A stretch of DNA of 64,000 nucleotides, from contig NC_088348.1 of NCBI RefSeq assembly GCF_036884655.1, forward strand, positions 28,750,001-28,814,000. The letters run 5' to 3'. This document shows positions 12,081 through 24,065 of the stretch, piece by piece (position 1 is the stretch's first letter; each line of letters begins with the position of its first letter). This DNA comes from Musa acuminata AAA Group. Taxonomy: Eukaryota; Streptophyta; Magnoliopsida; Zingiberales; Musaceae. The position numbers and the translations under genes were made by a program. Under the pieces are notes generated by a model that worked only from the letters and a program-made list of their open reading frames with translations, ran no database searches and was not told the origin of the DNA.

Positions 12081-13380
12081 GGGCTAATTATATATTATCT
12101 CTTGTAGTTAGCGACATTTAGTATTTTGATTTTTATATTTTAAAAGTTACATTGATATCTTTATAGTTACGATAGTAAAATATCTAGATCCATTTATTCT
12201 GTCAATTTTATTGACGAAAATATGAAAACAAATGATAAAAAGATAATTTTAATGTTCAGTAACATACGATGTCGGTGGTGGTGGACAGCGACATCGCTGC
12301 CATCGATGTCGACGTAGTTACCTGGCTGCCTTCGACGATGATAAAGTCTGCTCTCACCGCAACGCCACTCATCTCCATGAGGAGCACATCGCCAACCTCA
12401 TCGTCGCTCGCCTCGTTCTATATCTGTGATAACGCTGACGCAGTTGTCAAGCGACAACTATGTCAGCGTCGACGTAGATGGTGATGGCCGTCGTGACGTC
12501 TACAACGAAGATGGTGACCGCCTCGCCGTTGACCTATTGGATGGATTCCAGCCTCAACCCGAGGGGTTGTCTACCTCCTACACGACACCCCTCCCCGGCC
12601 TCGCCCCATGCTGCTTTGTATCTATATCAACGCTAACATAGTTGATAGGCAAGTGCATTGACATCGATGCAAATGGTGGTGGTTGACATAGCATCTATGG
12701 TGAAGATGGTGGACGTCTCGTAGTTGACCCGTTGGGTGGATCCCAGCCTCGACCTGAAATTGGGGTCACCGGAGCTCCTGTCGTCCACATCTACATCAAC
12801 ATTGATGCAGATGCCGCTTGATAGTGAGGGGCGGATCCTAGCCTTGACCCAAAGCTAGAGCTCCTACCGCTCCTCCTACTATTGCCTGCATATGCGTCGA
12901 CACTGATGTATATGTCGCTCAAGATCAAGGGGAGCGATAAGAGCTTCGACAACCCCAGATTTGGGTCAAGGTTGGGATTTGGCTAATGGGTCAGTGGTGA
13001 TGCAACCACCATCTTCAACATAGACGTCATGGCGACCACCACCATCTATGTTGACATCGAGATGGTTGTCATTTGACAACTATGTCAATATCAACACAGA
13101 TGCAAAGCGACATAGGACGGGCATCACGTTCCTCATGGAGGTGGGTAGCATCGCGATGAGAGCGGACTTATCATCGTTGAAAGCGGCTAGGTAACTACAT
13201 CAACATCAATGCCAATGATGCCACCATCCGCCACCACCGACATCGTCCATCACTTAACCTTAAAATTCCTTTTTAACCCTTTGTTTCTATCGATAAAACT
13301 AATATCATTAGCGTAAAGGGACCTAATTGTTTTACCTTAATTGTCAATAGCCAACTAAAGGAGATAACATGTAATTAACC
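12081..13380. mobile_element. Long-TIR Mutator-like element, family member A
   Basis: The left end starts GGGCTAATTA at 12081. The right end reads TAATTAACC at 13380. Inverted arms of roughly 120-180 bp align (12081 to about 12262 against about 13262-13380), both containing a segment like TTTTATTGACGAAAAT or its complement. The flanks TGACACATA (12072-12080) and TCACATATA (13381-13389) match at 7 of 9, a 9-bp target duplication typical of Mutator elements. The interior is GC-richer and built of degenerate units like GACATCGATGCAGATG in both orientations. ORFs inside are short and not protein-like. No transposase is present, so it is non-autonomous. Confidence 0.75.
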
Positions 13381-13389
13381 TCACATATA

Positions 13390-13968
13390 TTGATGCATGA
13401 TGAGAAAGCTACTATGACCAAACCTACACAATGGCGAAAGAGACCCTCCTTTTGAGATATGATATCGCTATATATTGTTGCACAAAACATGAGGTAATCA
13501 CAAAATACACTCAAGAGGTAGTGGTGATCAATGAACTGCACAGTAATATCAGTTTGTGGGATAACAATTATATACCCCCTTTGTGAGATTCAACAATAGA
13601 ACTAAAATGGTGTCCAAACTGCAAATTCTTGAATTCATATGTTAAACCCTAATACTACCTGTAAAAACTTGTGTGCACAAAGCCATGGAGCTAAAAGAAA
13701 TCAATAGCCTGAAACAAATTGACCTCTAATAGGTAGAAAAATGTCCTTGCATACTTATTGATGTCAATATGTCGGAACATAACATCAAGAGACATCCTCA
13801 TGGCAAATGCACAATTGTTGCATAGTTAATAGATCTCATATTCGAATACATGTGAATATATCTTATATGCTGTTTAATATAATGAATGATTTAAAAAAAT
13901 ATATATTATAAAACATAGTCTCAAGAATATCAACAATCCTAAACGCAACACTTTCTACTGTTCTCCTA
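13390..13968. other. Spacer between transposon and GART 3' end
   Basis: This AT-rich stretch probably includes the 3' UTR of the minus-strand purine gene near 13700-13968. No other gene is seen. Confidence 0.5.
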
Positions 13969-16900
13969 CTAGTAAAGTTTATCTGAATTGTCCCTGCTGC
14001 GAATAAGAGGGACTCCATCGTCCCTCCAAACAATTCGATCCTCGCATAAAGCTGTTACTACCTCCACATAGACTTGATGCTCCTGCAATGAAAGATTTAA
14101 CAATCATTAGGAGACTGCTGAGTATTGACATAGCAACAGGTTTTCTTTTTTCATGGTAGAAACAAAGAGCCATTGCTCTTGCTTAAGTTAAATTGTCTAG
14201 TAGAAAACATAATTGTGATATCATCTGATTGAATATTCAATTAAAAACAATAAATTACTTGATAACCTGGCTAAGGACTCTTGCTGCAAGCTGCTCGGCA
14301 GTGTCATCTGTTAGCACAGGCACTACTCTCTGAGCCAAGATACGACCAGTATCATACTGTTCATCAACAAAGTGAACTGTGGGACCAGAGTACCTGCAGA
14401 TTGTAAAACAAAGTCACCACATAGAGATTGGAACATAGAGTGAAAGGTTGTAAAAATGGTTTCTGTTTGTAATTATTTGGGGAACAGGAAGCTATTCACA
14501 TACCTTGCCCCGGACCCTATGACAGCTTCATGCACCTTTAAACCATAAAAACCTTTACCACCAAAAGCGGGAAGAAGGGATGGATGAATGTTTAATATGG
14601 ATCTTCGAAATGCCTGAACTAATTCGATGGGTATAAGCTTCAAGTAACCAGCAAGCAGAAGAAAGTCAACCTCAAATTTCCTACAATCAATAAGGCAATG
14701 TTTGAAAGAAGGCAAAGCATCCAAAATCTAACCAAAAATCTCAAGAATAGGCTAAAATAGTGACCTAGGTTATGAACACTTCTGTTTTACTGAGGGCACA
14801 AGGTAAGAATAACAACCACAAATGCTTAGTGGGGGATCACTAGAAGTGCGTTCAGGCCGAACAAGCATGCCAACTGACTACAAGGTGGAGGGGATTGCCA
14901 AGTACAAGAGGTAGAGGGGATTCATTAAGGGGATCACCCAGCTGAGGTTCAACAAATTCAACTACGGGTACAAACTGAGGATTTCTGGAGTCCTCCATGA
15001 CCATCCAGGCTTGGTGGTCCCCAAAGACCCTAGGGATCAGTGCTTGTTGGACAACCGATTCGTATTGGTCAGGAATGATGGCCTTAAGTCTTGAGTCCAA
15101 CTATAACCAATGATGGCCCAATGCCATTGAACACAGGGGGAAGTTGAGGGAGTGGTGAGGGACGAGGCAATAGGGACCATGGTCAAAGAGGAGCTGAACG
15201 CTGCTGAAACGGAAGCCACTACTGTTGACTAGGAGCAAAGGGGATCCCAACACATACTGTAGATTTTTTTTGTTGAATAAAAATATAATTATTTTTATTA
15301 CGATTGGTTCTGAGAAGTAATTGGAATCCACAAGTGTGAGTTAGACATAGTTCTTCCTAGTTAGGAGCGAATTTTCCGAATGAGCGGGATCATTAACGTA
15401 GCTTTGTGTAAAACTAAATCCCCCCACTCTTGGTTGGGGATGTTAGACCTTATGAAGTACCATAGAAAGTTTGTAAGTAAGCGACATAGATGTGCTCTTG
15501 TATGAGTTTCATCGATCAAGTTGAGGTTTAGTCTAGCTTCAAAAGAGTAGGTTTTGGAATCCACAAGTTCCATAGCGAGTGACTTCGGCTTTTATAAGAC
15601 ATTGGTTCCCTACTCCATTATCGATATGGAACTAAATGTGTTTATTAGTATATCCACAATAAGGGTGTTAAGGCCTCTTAGGCACCATATGATAAGTTAT
15701 CTTTTGTTTTCACCATTATAAGCATGAGAGCTCATGAGGAATTATCTTCTTTGAGATGGACCCTACACGATTTTGCTCCTTTGGGTGGATTCCAGAAGAT
15801 GTCTCTGAAGATAGAGGTGACATTGACCTTCCTACTCATCAATCGATATAGAGACTATACATGCTTATCAAAATGGATATATGTTTTATTTTATTCTTGA
15901 TTGATTTAAGGTATTTTATAGGAATCAATTAGGTTGAATTGAAACTCAATTTCAAACCACAGCGAGTCTCAAAGTTTTATAGTTTTTGCCTCCTCAAGTT
16001 TCAAACAATCATGTATCAAGTTTACATCCATAATCTTCTTTCTCGAAGGAAACATAATTATGAACACCACATGTAGATATGGGTCTAACAATAGTTGAAC
16101 AACATTAAAAATACATGTAATGCAAATGACATCTTAAATTTTTGTAATTGGTTTGTGTCATTCATTGTTCTTTTATTCATTTCGAGGAATGATAATGTGT
16201 ACCACGAGTTATATCAGAACTGAACCCAAATATATCAGATCTAAAAAAGGAAAATACAAGTTTAGAAACTCAATAAAAAGAAAAAATATGGAGAACAAAG
16301 AGTTATTTCACAATGAAATTGGTATAAATAAAGGGAAGATAGTTTGGAAATATCTCCGACCAAACCTCATTTGATGCTTAAATTAGAGTTCAAGAAAGAA
16401 GATTGCAACAAGAATATTCACCTTAAGGTTGCTACAAGTTCAGCTGCTGAGACACCATCAGGTGAGGATTTGGATCCAGGAAATATAACAACTGGAATTT
16501 GATTATCTCTTGCATATTCAGCACCACCACAACCTGCCAGAAAAATTAACAGACTTGCAAATTTTTTTCCTCAAAGAACATTATAATGATTGCATGAACC
16601 AGTTAAGCTAAAAAGCAACAAGTGTCTTTGGTGATTAGTCAGGTGCCAAATTTCCAATGACAGATTACATTCCATTTTCTCGTTTCCACTTTTTTTGTTA
16701 TGATCGAGTAGCCTTATCAATGGATACATACTATTATGGTTCGTGCAAGTCTATTAACATTTTATTACTAAACAATTAGTTATGTTTGTGACAAGGTAGT
16801 TCAGTTGCAAGAACAAAAATGTTGCAACAATGATACCCCACTAGGATATTGCTGCAACAACGAGCAATTCTGATAGGAGAAGGAAATTGTGAGCATTCTA

Positions 16901-17512
16901 CTGACATCGAGTGGAAAACAAAGTACAGTCAGAAAATCCAAATTACTAGGAGAAGCAATAAATAATTGGAGCAATGCCAAGTAGAAAAGACAAAAATAAT
17001 CATCAAGGAGGAAAAACAGAAGAAAAAAGCTGCAGATATATGTTACGAGCAAAAGCAATACAAGCAATTTCTTCCAAGCAACCACGTCAAATGTCCAAAA
17101 ACAAAACATACATACCAGGCTTATCTGTGACCAAAACTGTAATATCTCCATGAACTAATCCTTGCTTGGTTGCTTCATGGATAGCTTTAAAGTTTGAACC
17201 TCCACCAGAGACAAAAACTGCCAATCTTTTCCTCTGAGTCGATTTTTGTGAAGTGTCATCATTTGTCATGCAGCTCACTGTCTCGGAAGCACTACATCTG
17301 CATCCCAAGCCCTGATATTTACTCCCAGCTTTCTGCAGCACCACTTTTGAAGGAGGAGATGCTTTTGCGAGTATGTGTCTCCTATATGTGACTGAACAAT
17401 GAGAGAGATTATCCTGAGATGCCAATCTAATTGCCATACATCTCGATGACATATTGATGAAATTTGTGGGGGAAGGAAGCCTAGTCCCAATTATTGATCC
17501 CAGAGCATCCAT
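13969..17512 (-). CDS. Phosphoribosylglycinamide formyltransferase (GART), plastid-type
   Basis: Five minus-strand exons (17512-17116, 16533-16422, 14680-14504, 14393-14267, 14082-13969) join with matching phases to give 308 residues. The enzyme transfers a formyl group from 10-formyl-tetrahydrofolate to GAR, the third step of purine synthesis (PurN type). Residues 1 to about 90 are Ser/Thr/Arg-rich and fit a plastid or mitochondrial transit peptide. The glycine loop SGGGSNF is at 102-108. The catalytic Asn and His are N200 and H202 in ILNIHPSLLP. The catalytic Asp is D243 in VHFVDEQYDTG. Intron 2 is long (about 1.7 kb) and holds retroelement-like fragments. The gene is complete, with no breaks. 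A 5'-UTR intron is possible, with an acceptor near 17602. Confidence 0.93.
14830..15860 (-). mobile_element. Probable retroelement fragment in GART intron 2
   Basis: This intronic stretch is denser in coding-like sequence than its surroundings. Minus-strand frames at 14852-15100 and 15101-15331 read as broken polypeptides with no recognised domain. I saw no LTR or target duplication. Gag-like origin is a guess from composition. Confidence 0.25.
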
Positions 17513-17595
17513 TGTTTTAAAGAAATAAACAAAACACACACACAAGCTCCTCCTAACAACTGCTGTGTGTTCTTCTATTTATTTAGGAAAAGAAA

Positions 17596-18200
17596 AAACC
17601 TGCACAATTGAAAAACAGAAGTTATAAGGCTTTCACCAAGAAAAATTCACTGGTCCTAAAAAAATATCAGATTTTAGTGTTGGGGAGGGAGAAAAGAAAT
17701 CCAAAAGATCAAAAGAAAACCCAAAGATCAACAAATACGGAACATACTAGAAAACCAACATGGTTCGACAATTCCCTTGCCTATATTTACAGAAAAAATC
17801 AAAATTTTCAATATATAAAATTAATTATTCAACTTTCATAGATCCGAAGAACTCTTCTCTCAACTTTCTTTAGATCTACTAAAGAAGAACTCTCAAGAGC
17901 ACCCAAAAAGGTAATCCCTCTCGCCAAAACCTTCAGACTCAATGTGTATTTATAGGAACAAATCCTAAGGACTCTTCCGACTTGAATTTCTAGCCTAATC
18001 TAAATAGTACTCCATCAAGGGGTTTGAATTTAATTAAGACTCATTAAAATAATTTGTTTATTATAGAGTATAAATTGGCATCAAATGTTCCCAATTCTAT
18101 AATATTCATATACAGAGAGAGAAACAGGAGTCATGGCTATTCAGTTACTCCAAATTGCTATCTCTTACCCACGGTATCAACGGGAGTTTCTCAAATATAC
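17596..18200. mobile_element. Possible copia-type LTR remnant upstream of GART
   Basis: The phrase ATGGTTCGACAATTCCCTTG near 17760, followed by alternating short A/T-rich and CTCAAGAGCACCC-type segments and TGTATTTATAGGAAC near 17944, recalls LTRs of plant copia elements. LTR boundaries and a target duplication were not found. It may sit inside a 5'-UTR intron of the GART gene. Confidence 0.3.
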
Positions 18201-18455
18201 TAAGTCGTTAATGTAGCACGGAATTATTTTACGAAAAGGAAAGATTAAAGAAAGATAAGAACCAAAATTTCTTTCTATGCTTTTGCTTGCTCACATATCC
18301 GATCAGAAATAAGATTTGGGCAGCAGAGGAAGACGGGAGATCAACCGCGTGCATGCGATCCACTATTCATCACGTAGTTGCTTGATAAGCAAATGGAGAA
18401 AAAGAGGAACATTTAAGAAGGCCCCAAAAACGCCATATTTATCTTAATTGTAGAG

Positions 18456-18620
18456 CTAAGGATCTGGCGGAAGAACCGACCGGCGGGCGCGGTGGTGGTG
18501 CCGCTGATCGGGGCGCCGGCGACGACGAGGCGGAAGTCGCCCGCGATAGGGTTTTGGTATCGGGCGGGAGTAATCGACGGCTGTCCCTGCAATCGAGTTT
18601 ATCGGGTTTGGACTTCCCGG
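18456..18620 (-). other. GC-rich island, possible GART first (untranslated) exon
   Basis: This short island stands out sharply from AT-rich flanks. On the minus strand it begins with an AAAACCCTATCGCGGGCG-like string, a telo-box-like motif often found at 5' ends of plant housekeeping genes. It ends near possible donors such as GCCGGTCGGT. It could be the promoter-proximal exon of the GART gene, spliced to the acceptor near 17602, or an unrelated gene remnant. Confidence 0.25.
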
Positions 18621-18920
18621 TGACAAAAACAATGCGGGAGATGTGTTGTTATCGGGTCGAATCCGTTTTCTGTGTTCCGGATCAGTTGTCGGTTTTATGT
18701 ATTGCGGATCCGGATCCGTGTTGTCATTTACCAATATAAAAAGCATAACTGAACCGGTTCGATCCGGTTTGAACGCATAACCGGTCCAATCAGAAAACGC
18801 ATAGATGATTTATGTGTAATGTTTCTTCACATAATGATGCTGATAATGTTAAAGAAATATAGTGCTAATAATACTTAGGAGTTGCATAAATGTAATGTTT
18901 TAGTCTGGTTGAACTTTAGG

Positions 18921-18945
18921 ATATATATATATATATATATATATA
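18921..18945. repeat. (TA)n microsatellite
   Basis: A pure AT dinucleotide run in intergenic DNA. Confidence 0.9.
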
Positions 18946-19086
18946 AACAGATAGTTTGACTACTTATATAAGCGACCTCTCATTTTTCGACAAAGTCATA
19001 ACACAACCACTAACAACATTCTTACAATTCTTATAAGAAGTCAACTAACATATTATTACAGGGTCAATCATAGTTGGTAACAGGAA

Positions 19087-19213
19087 GTGATAAAAAACTT
19101 CTTTGATGAGATTTTATACCCTTAAACACTTTCCACATCAAGGAATGATAGACCACGAGGTGATAAAATACCTCCTTGATGAGATTTTATACCCTTAAAC
19201 ACTTTCCACATCA
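19087..19213. repeat. 73-bp tandem duplication
   Basis: Two head-to-tail units start at 19087 and 19160, both reading into TTGATGAGATTTTATACCCTTAAACACTTTCCACATCA-like sequence. They lie at the presumed left side of the gypsy remnant. Confidence 0.8.
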
Positions 19214-19249
19214 AAGTTTTCATGCAAATCCAGGAAAAAAATGTTATTA

Positions 19250-22200
19250 CGAACCTCACGATCACTAAAAGCACTATTGACAAGGAGAAATATGATGATA
19301 TATTATTAATTTCATTATGATCATGAGAATGATAGTGGGAACTATCATGCCCTGAAGGAACAGATTGAAGAATTAATCTAGAATGGGCATCTCAACATAT
19401 TTCTTCCCATGGTCCACAAAACTTCACCAAGGCCTTATGAACCTATTGAGCAGCGGGTTGATGTAATCGTCATAGGGCTCGCCATAGGGGGTCATGTTCA
19501 AGGATCAATTGATTGTCTCAATAAGAAAAGCATCTTGACCCTAAGCATGATGACAAATGTGATCTCCCTCAAAATCACCAATGCACCGGTGAAGAGAAAC
19601 TTGATCGATACTAGAAGCTACATCGAAATCTTATACTATGACATTTTCCAAAAAGTTGACCTAATAGTCAAATATCTATACCTTATTTCCTTTACTTTAA
19701 TAAGATTCACCGGAGATTCCATCACCCCACTAAGAACTATGGGCCTCTATGTAACTTTTGGGTTCAAGAACTACTCGAAGATAGTAAAAACTAAATTTCT
19801 AATGGTAGATATTTATTTTATATATAATGTCATTATTGGATGACTCACTCTCAATCGTATATGAGTCATGTTATCAACCTAACATATGACACTTCAATTT
19901 TTTACAAGCTTTGAAATAAGAGAGTTGAGGAGTGATCCAAATGAGTTAAGATAATGATATTTGAAATCAGTCACTCTACCAAAGAAAATAGCACTTTCAA
20001 TCCAATAGATAGATCCACATGGACCGTCACCATCTAACCCACATCTTGAGGAAGGAGAGCCATCAAAGGAGAATCCTCTCAATGATTGATGCTCGGAGCA
20101 CTCGATTAAGGTTGGAGTCACCCTATTTGACCGAAAAAAGGAGCTAGCTAAGCAATTGGCCAGAATTGATTGAAGTTTGGCTAAACATTGACTCAACATT
20201 GATTCAAGAATCTAAGCGATTTGATAAAAGTCTCGGAGGTTTATGACCGATCAATGATCAGTGGTTGAAGAAGTTAATAAATTATTATATATCGATTTTA
20301 TCTATGAGATCAACTATCCATTTACAAATATAATCCTCATTAAGAAAAATAATAAAAAGTAAAGATTATATATTGATTACATCGATCTTAATAAGATATG
20401 CCAGAAAGATAACTTCCCTCTCCCTCGAATTGATCAAATTATTGATGCCACATTTGGACATGAATTGCTAATATTTATGGATGTGTTTTCTAGGTATAAT
20501 CAAATAAAAATGGCATGAGATGATGAAGAATTATAACAAGTAGAGGCTTTTACTACTATGGGGTCATGTCATTTGAACTTAAAAATATTATAGCAACATA
20601 TCAAAGAATGACCAATAAAATGTTTCAATAATATAGTAGACTGATATGCTCATGAGGAGTCATTTTACAAAGACTCACTTACTTAACCCGGTGGAGACCT
20701 TCGTAAACATAAAAAATTTCAAATGTACTTGAATCCTATTAAGTGTGTATTTAGTGTAAACTTTGAGAAATCCCTTGGCTTTATGATTCATCATTGAAGG
20801 ATAGATGCTAATCTAGAGAAAATTTGAGTTGTCATAGACATAAAGCCATCGACTTTGGTCAAACGTTCAGTAGTTATCGATTATATGATTGTACTTAGTC
20901 ATTTCCTATCTAGAATCGAGGATCAATGTTTACTATTCCTCAAGAACTTGAAGTGCCCAAAAGATTACTAGTGGATTGAATAGTGCTAGGCAACCTTTGA
21001 TTTGCTTAAGAATTATTTGGTAGGCCTCCCCAACTTTCTAGCCCACTTCTAGGCAAGGAACTATATCTATACTTATCAAAAACTCCGATGGCTATGAGCT
21101 CATTATTGATTTGGGAAGAGACTCAAATATAGTGGCCCATGTATTATATTAGCTATGTACTACAAGATGAAGAGATCATATACCTAAATTTTGAGAAGCT
21201 CACCTATGGGTTGGTGCTCGTAGCGAAGAAACTCTGCTCATATTTTTAGGCTCATCATATCATTGTCATGACAAACCAGTTAATGTGCCAGATCCTTTCT
21301 AAGTAAGATGCATTGGTTAGACTCCTCAAATGAGCACTTGAGCTCAACAAGTTTGACATCACTTAGAGGCCTTGAACTACAATTAAGGCCCAAGCCTTGA
21401 TAGATTTTATAACAGAAATGACTCTTATCTAGGAGGATTTGGAGATGATCAACTACTGGACTCTCTATGTAGACAAATCTATGACACTAACGAATGAGGG
21501 AGCAGGTCTTGTCCTTAAAAGTCCTGACGGAGAGGTCTATAAACATGCACTCCGATTCAGCTTTAGAGTGACCAACAATAAAGTTAAATATAAAGCTTTA
21601 TTAACTAGGCTCAAGCTAAATAAAAATATAAAAATTGAAAGTTTAAAAATTTTCTGTGACTCTTAGCTAGTTGTCAATCAAGTGTACAATGTGTATTAGA
21701 CTTATGAACCTACCATAGCAGCCTACCTCACCAAAGCCCAATGACTAACATATGATATCCCTTAGAGCAAAAACATCACCAATGAACCTACCATGGCAGC
21801 CTACCTCACCAAAGCCCAATAACATATCCTTTAGAGCAAAAACATAATGGTTGATACTCTCTCCAAACCTTCCCCAAAGGTGTACTTTAATATTACAAAA
21901 GGAATCATAATAATGACATTAGACCATTAAAAGTATCAACAAATATCAAATTTTAGTCACCTTAGTAGAAACTACCCAAATGAGTGGTATTTGGAAGTAT
22001 CTTAAGACTAATGGCTTGCCTAACGTTTTAACCAAGGCAAGAAAAGATTTGGAGGCAATAAGCATTGTGCTATATTCTAAATGATATCATTTATAGATGA
22101 TTATTATCATATCCTCTCATTGTATCCATCCTACCGAAGCCTCTCAAGTCTTATCCGTGATCCATGGAATATGTGGGGAGCATATTGGAGCAAGATCCCT

Positions 22201-23100
22201 TCCCTTTAAGGTACTTTGTAAGGTTACTACTAGCCAACTATTAAGATGCCATGGATTTTGTCCGACGTTGTGATCGGTGTCAATGCAATACCCAAGTGTA
22301 TAACCTTTTGATGGTCAAGTTGACATGACAAAACTTGGCCCTTTGCACAATAGGGCTTAGACATTCTACTATTTCCCTTGGTTTCAGGGCAAAAGATATA
22401 GTTGATTATAGGGGTAGATTATTTTACCAAACGGGTCGAAGCTGAACCCCTAATCTCAATATCAAAAAAAGCAAGTTGAGGGTTATATTTGAAAAAATAT
22501 TATCTCATGATTTGGGGTTGCCCAAGCAAAAAATCACAGATAATGGGATACAATTCAACAACACTAAATTCATAGAATAGTAATTCCTTCGAGATTCAGC
22601 TCGGTGGCACACCTCCAGACTAAAGACTTGGTTGAAGTCACTAAGTCGGTAATACTTGAAAGTATGAAGAAAAATATTTTGAGGGCTTATGGGAGGACAA
22701 ACTCCTGAGTACTCTAAGGAGTTATTGAACCACTCAGAAAGCTTTTATAGGGAAATTATCATTTCACCTTATCTATGGTATATAAGTCATGCTCCCAATT
22801 GAGTTAATCTTGTCAATCATTCGAACCCAATATTTCTCCGAGGATGGCATAAAACTCGATCTTAGAGCCAACTTAGATATAATTAATGAATGACCCAAAT
22901 CCATTTGAGAAACTTAGCCTACCAATGATTTGTGGCTAAGGCATTCAACACAAAGGTTCATCTCTGACAACTAAAGGAAGAAGATTTGACCTTAAGAAAA
23001 GTTAAAGTTAATGATCTGACCCACATAAGAGGCAAGTTAATACTAATGTAGGAAAGACCATATCAAATCTCAAAAGAAGCTTAACCAAGGACCCACTGAC
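19250..23100 (+). mobile_element. Decayed Ty3/gypsy retrotransposon (pol region)
   Basis: Plus-strand pieces appear in gypsy order. Aspartic protease-like: 19409-19843, with a degraded active-site region around LIDTRSYIEILYYD, then FTGDSITPL. Reverse transcriptase: about 20340-20640, with YIDYIDLNKICQKDNFPLPR and FMDVFSRYNQIKMA, interrupted by stops. RNase H: 21439-21690, with WTLYVDKSMT and GAGLVLKSPDGEVYKHALRF, where the catalytic Glu motif reads NKVKYKAL. Integrase: about 22040-22600, with HGICGEHIGARSLPFKVL and QAKNHR-type remnants. A small internal duplication lies at about 21700-21840. Many stops and frameshifts make it non-functional. LTRs were not identified. Confidence 0.85.
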
Positions 23101-23639
23101 TTTAGACCATAAGCATGTCAAATATTCGTAAGACTTAGTACATTTCCCATTTCAAGAAGTAACATCTTTTAAAAACCCTTTTGTAATCTTAACATATTGT
23201 GTAAAGACTCTTTTTGGGAAAGAAAGATGTTCTATTCATGAAAAACTTATATAATATTCTCGATAGCTCTTACATTTTAAAATGAGCATCTTTTGAAGGT
23301 ATTATGCCCCTAAGTTTTTTTCTTGAAGACCTTGTACTTTGCCACCCCATAAACTTCTACCTTCACCTCACGTTTGTCTGCTTCCACCAATGATTAGACC
23401 ATCATCTTGTTGGTGTGTCAAGGTCACATACTTTGAACTTCAAGGCCAAACCCTCCCACCTGAGGTATTCAATTTCTGCTTTAGCATCAAGCCTCTAGTG
23501 GTACTCTTAGGTAGCTTCTATCTTTATTATTGGATGCACTGCCTCCTCCCATTGTTGTAGGTCAGCCACAACCACTTAGAACTTGTGTTTCATCTCACCC
23601 TTTCGAGATCAGAGTTGGGTTGTCTCGTCTTCTGCCTAA

Positions 23640-24060
23640 GACCTCTCGACTATATTTTCTTGCTCCTTAAGGAGCTCAACCTCTCGAAGAAGGTTGCTTG
23701 CAACTATTATCAAGTCTCGAGCTCGATTCAAAATTGCCACGACCCGAGTCTAAAGTTAATGTAGTACACTCGACCCTTATAAGACAATCTCAGTCTTTGC
23801 CCACTACCGATGTGGGACTAATTTTTGACTCCATCCATGGATAGCCCTACTTAAGCCCTCACTATGGCCAAATACTACATTGGCTCTGATATCAAAATGT
23901 CACGACCTAAGTCTGATGGGCTAACTGGCCAATAACTCTATTTGGTCCAAACCATTGACTAAAATATTTAAGCCGGAGTTATCATAGTACACTCATCAGA
24001 CTCTTATAAGCCAATCTTAATCTTTTGTCTACTTCCAATGTGGGGCTAATTGGGGTGTCA
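23640..24060. repeat. Duplicated repeat segment next to gypsy remnant
   Basis: Two related segments, about 23745-23835 and about 23905-24060, both run CACGACC(C/T)(G/A)AGTCT ... ACTCTTATAAG(A/C)CAATCT ... GATGTGGG(A/G)CTAATT in direct orientation. Before them, the minus strand at about 23640-23720 reads as a charged, coiled-coil-like segment (LLREVELLKEQENIVERS) with a stop, suggesting a fragment of another element in reverse orientation. Confidence 0.5.
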
Positions 24061-24065
24061 ACAAA

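Noticed and set aside
12269..12641. ORFs with Asp/Val-rich sequence that look like a secreted or repeat protein
   Set aside because: They arise from degenerate GATGTCGACGTAG-type units inside member A.
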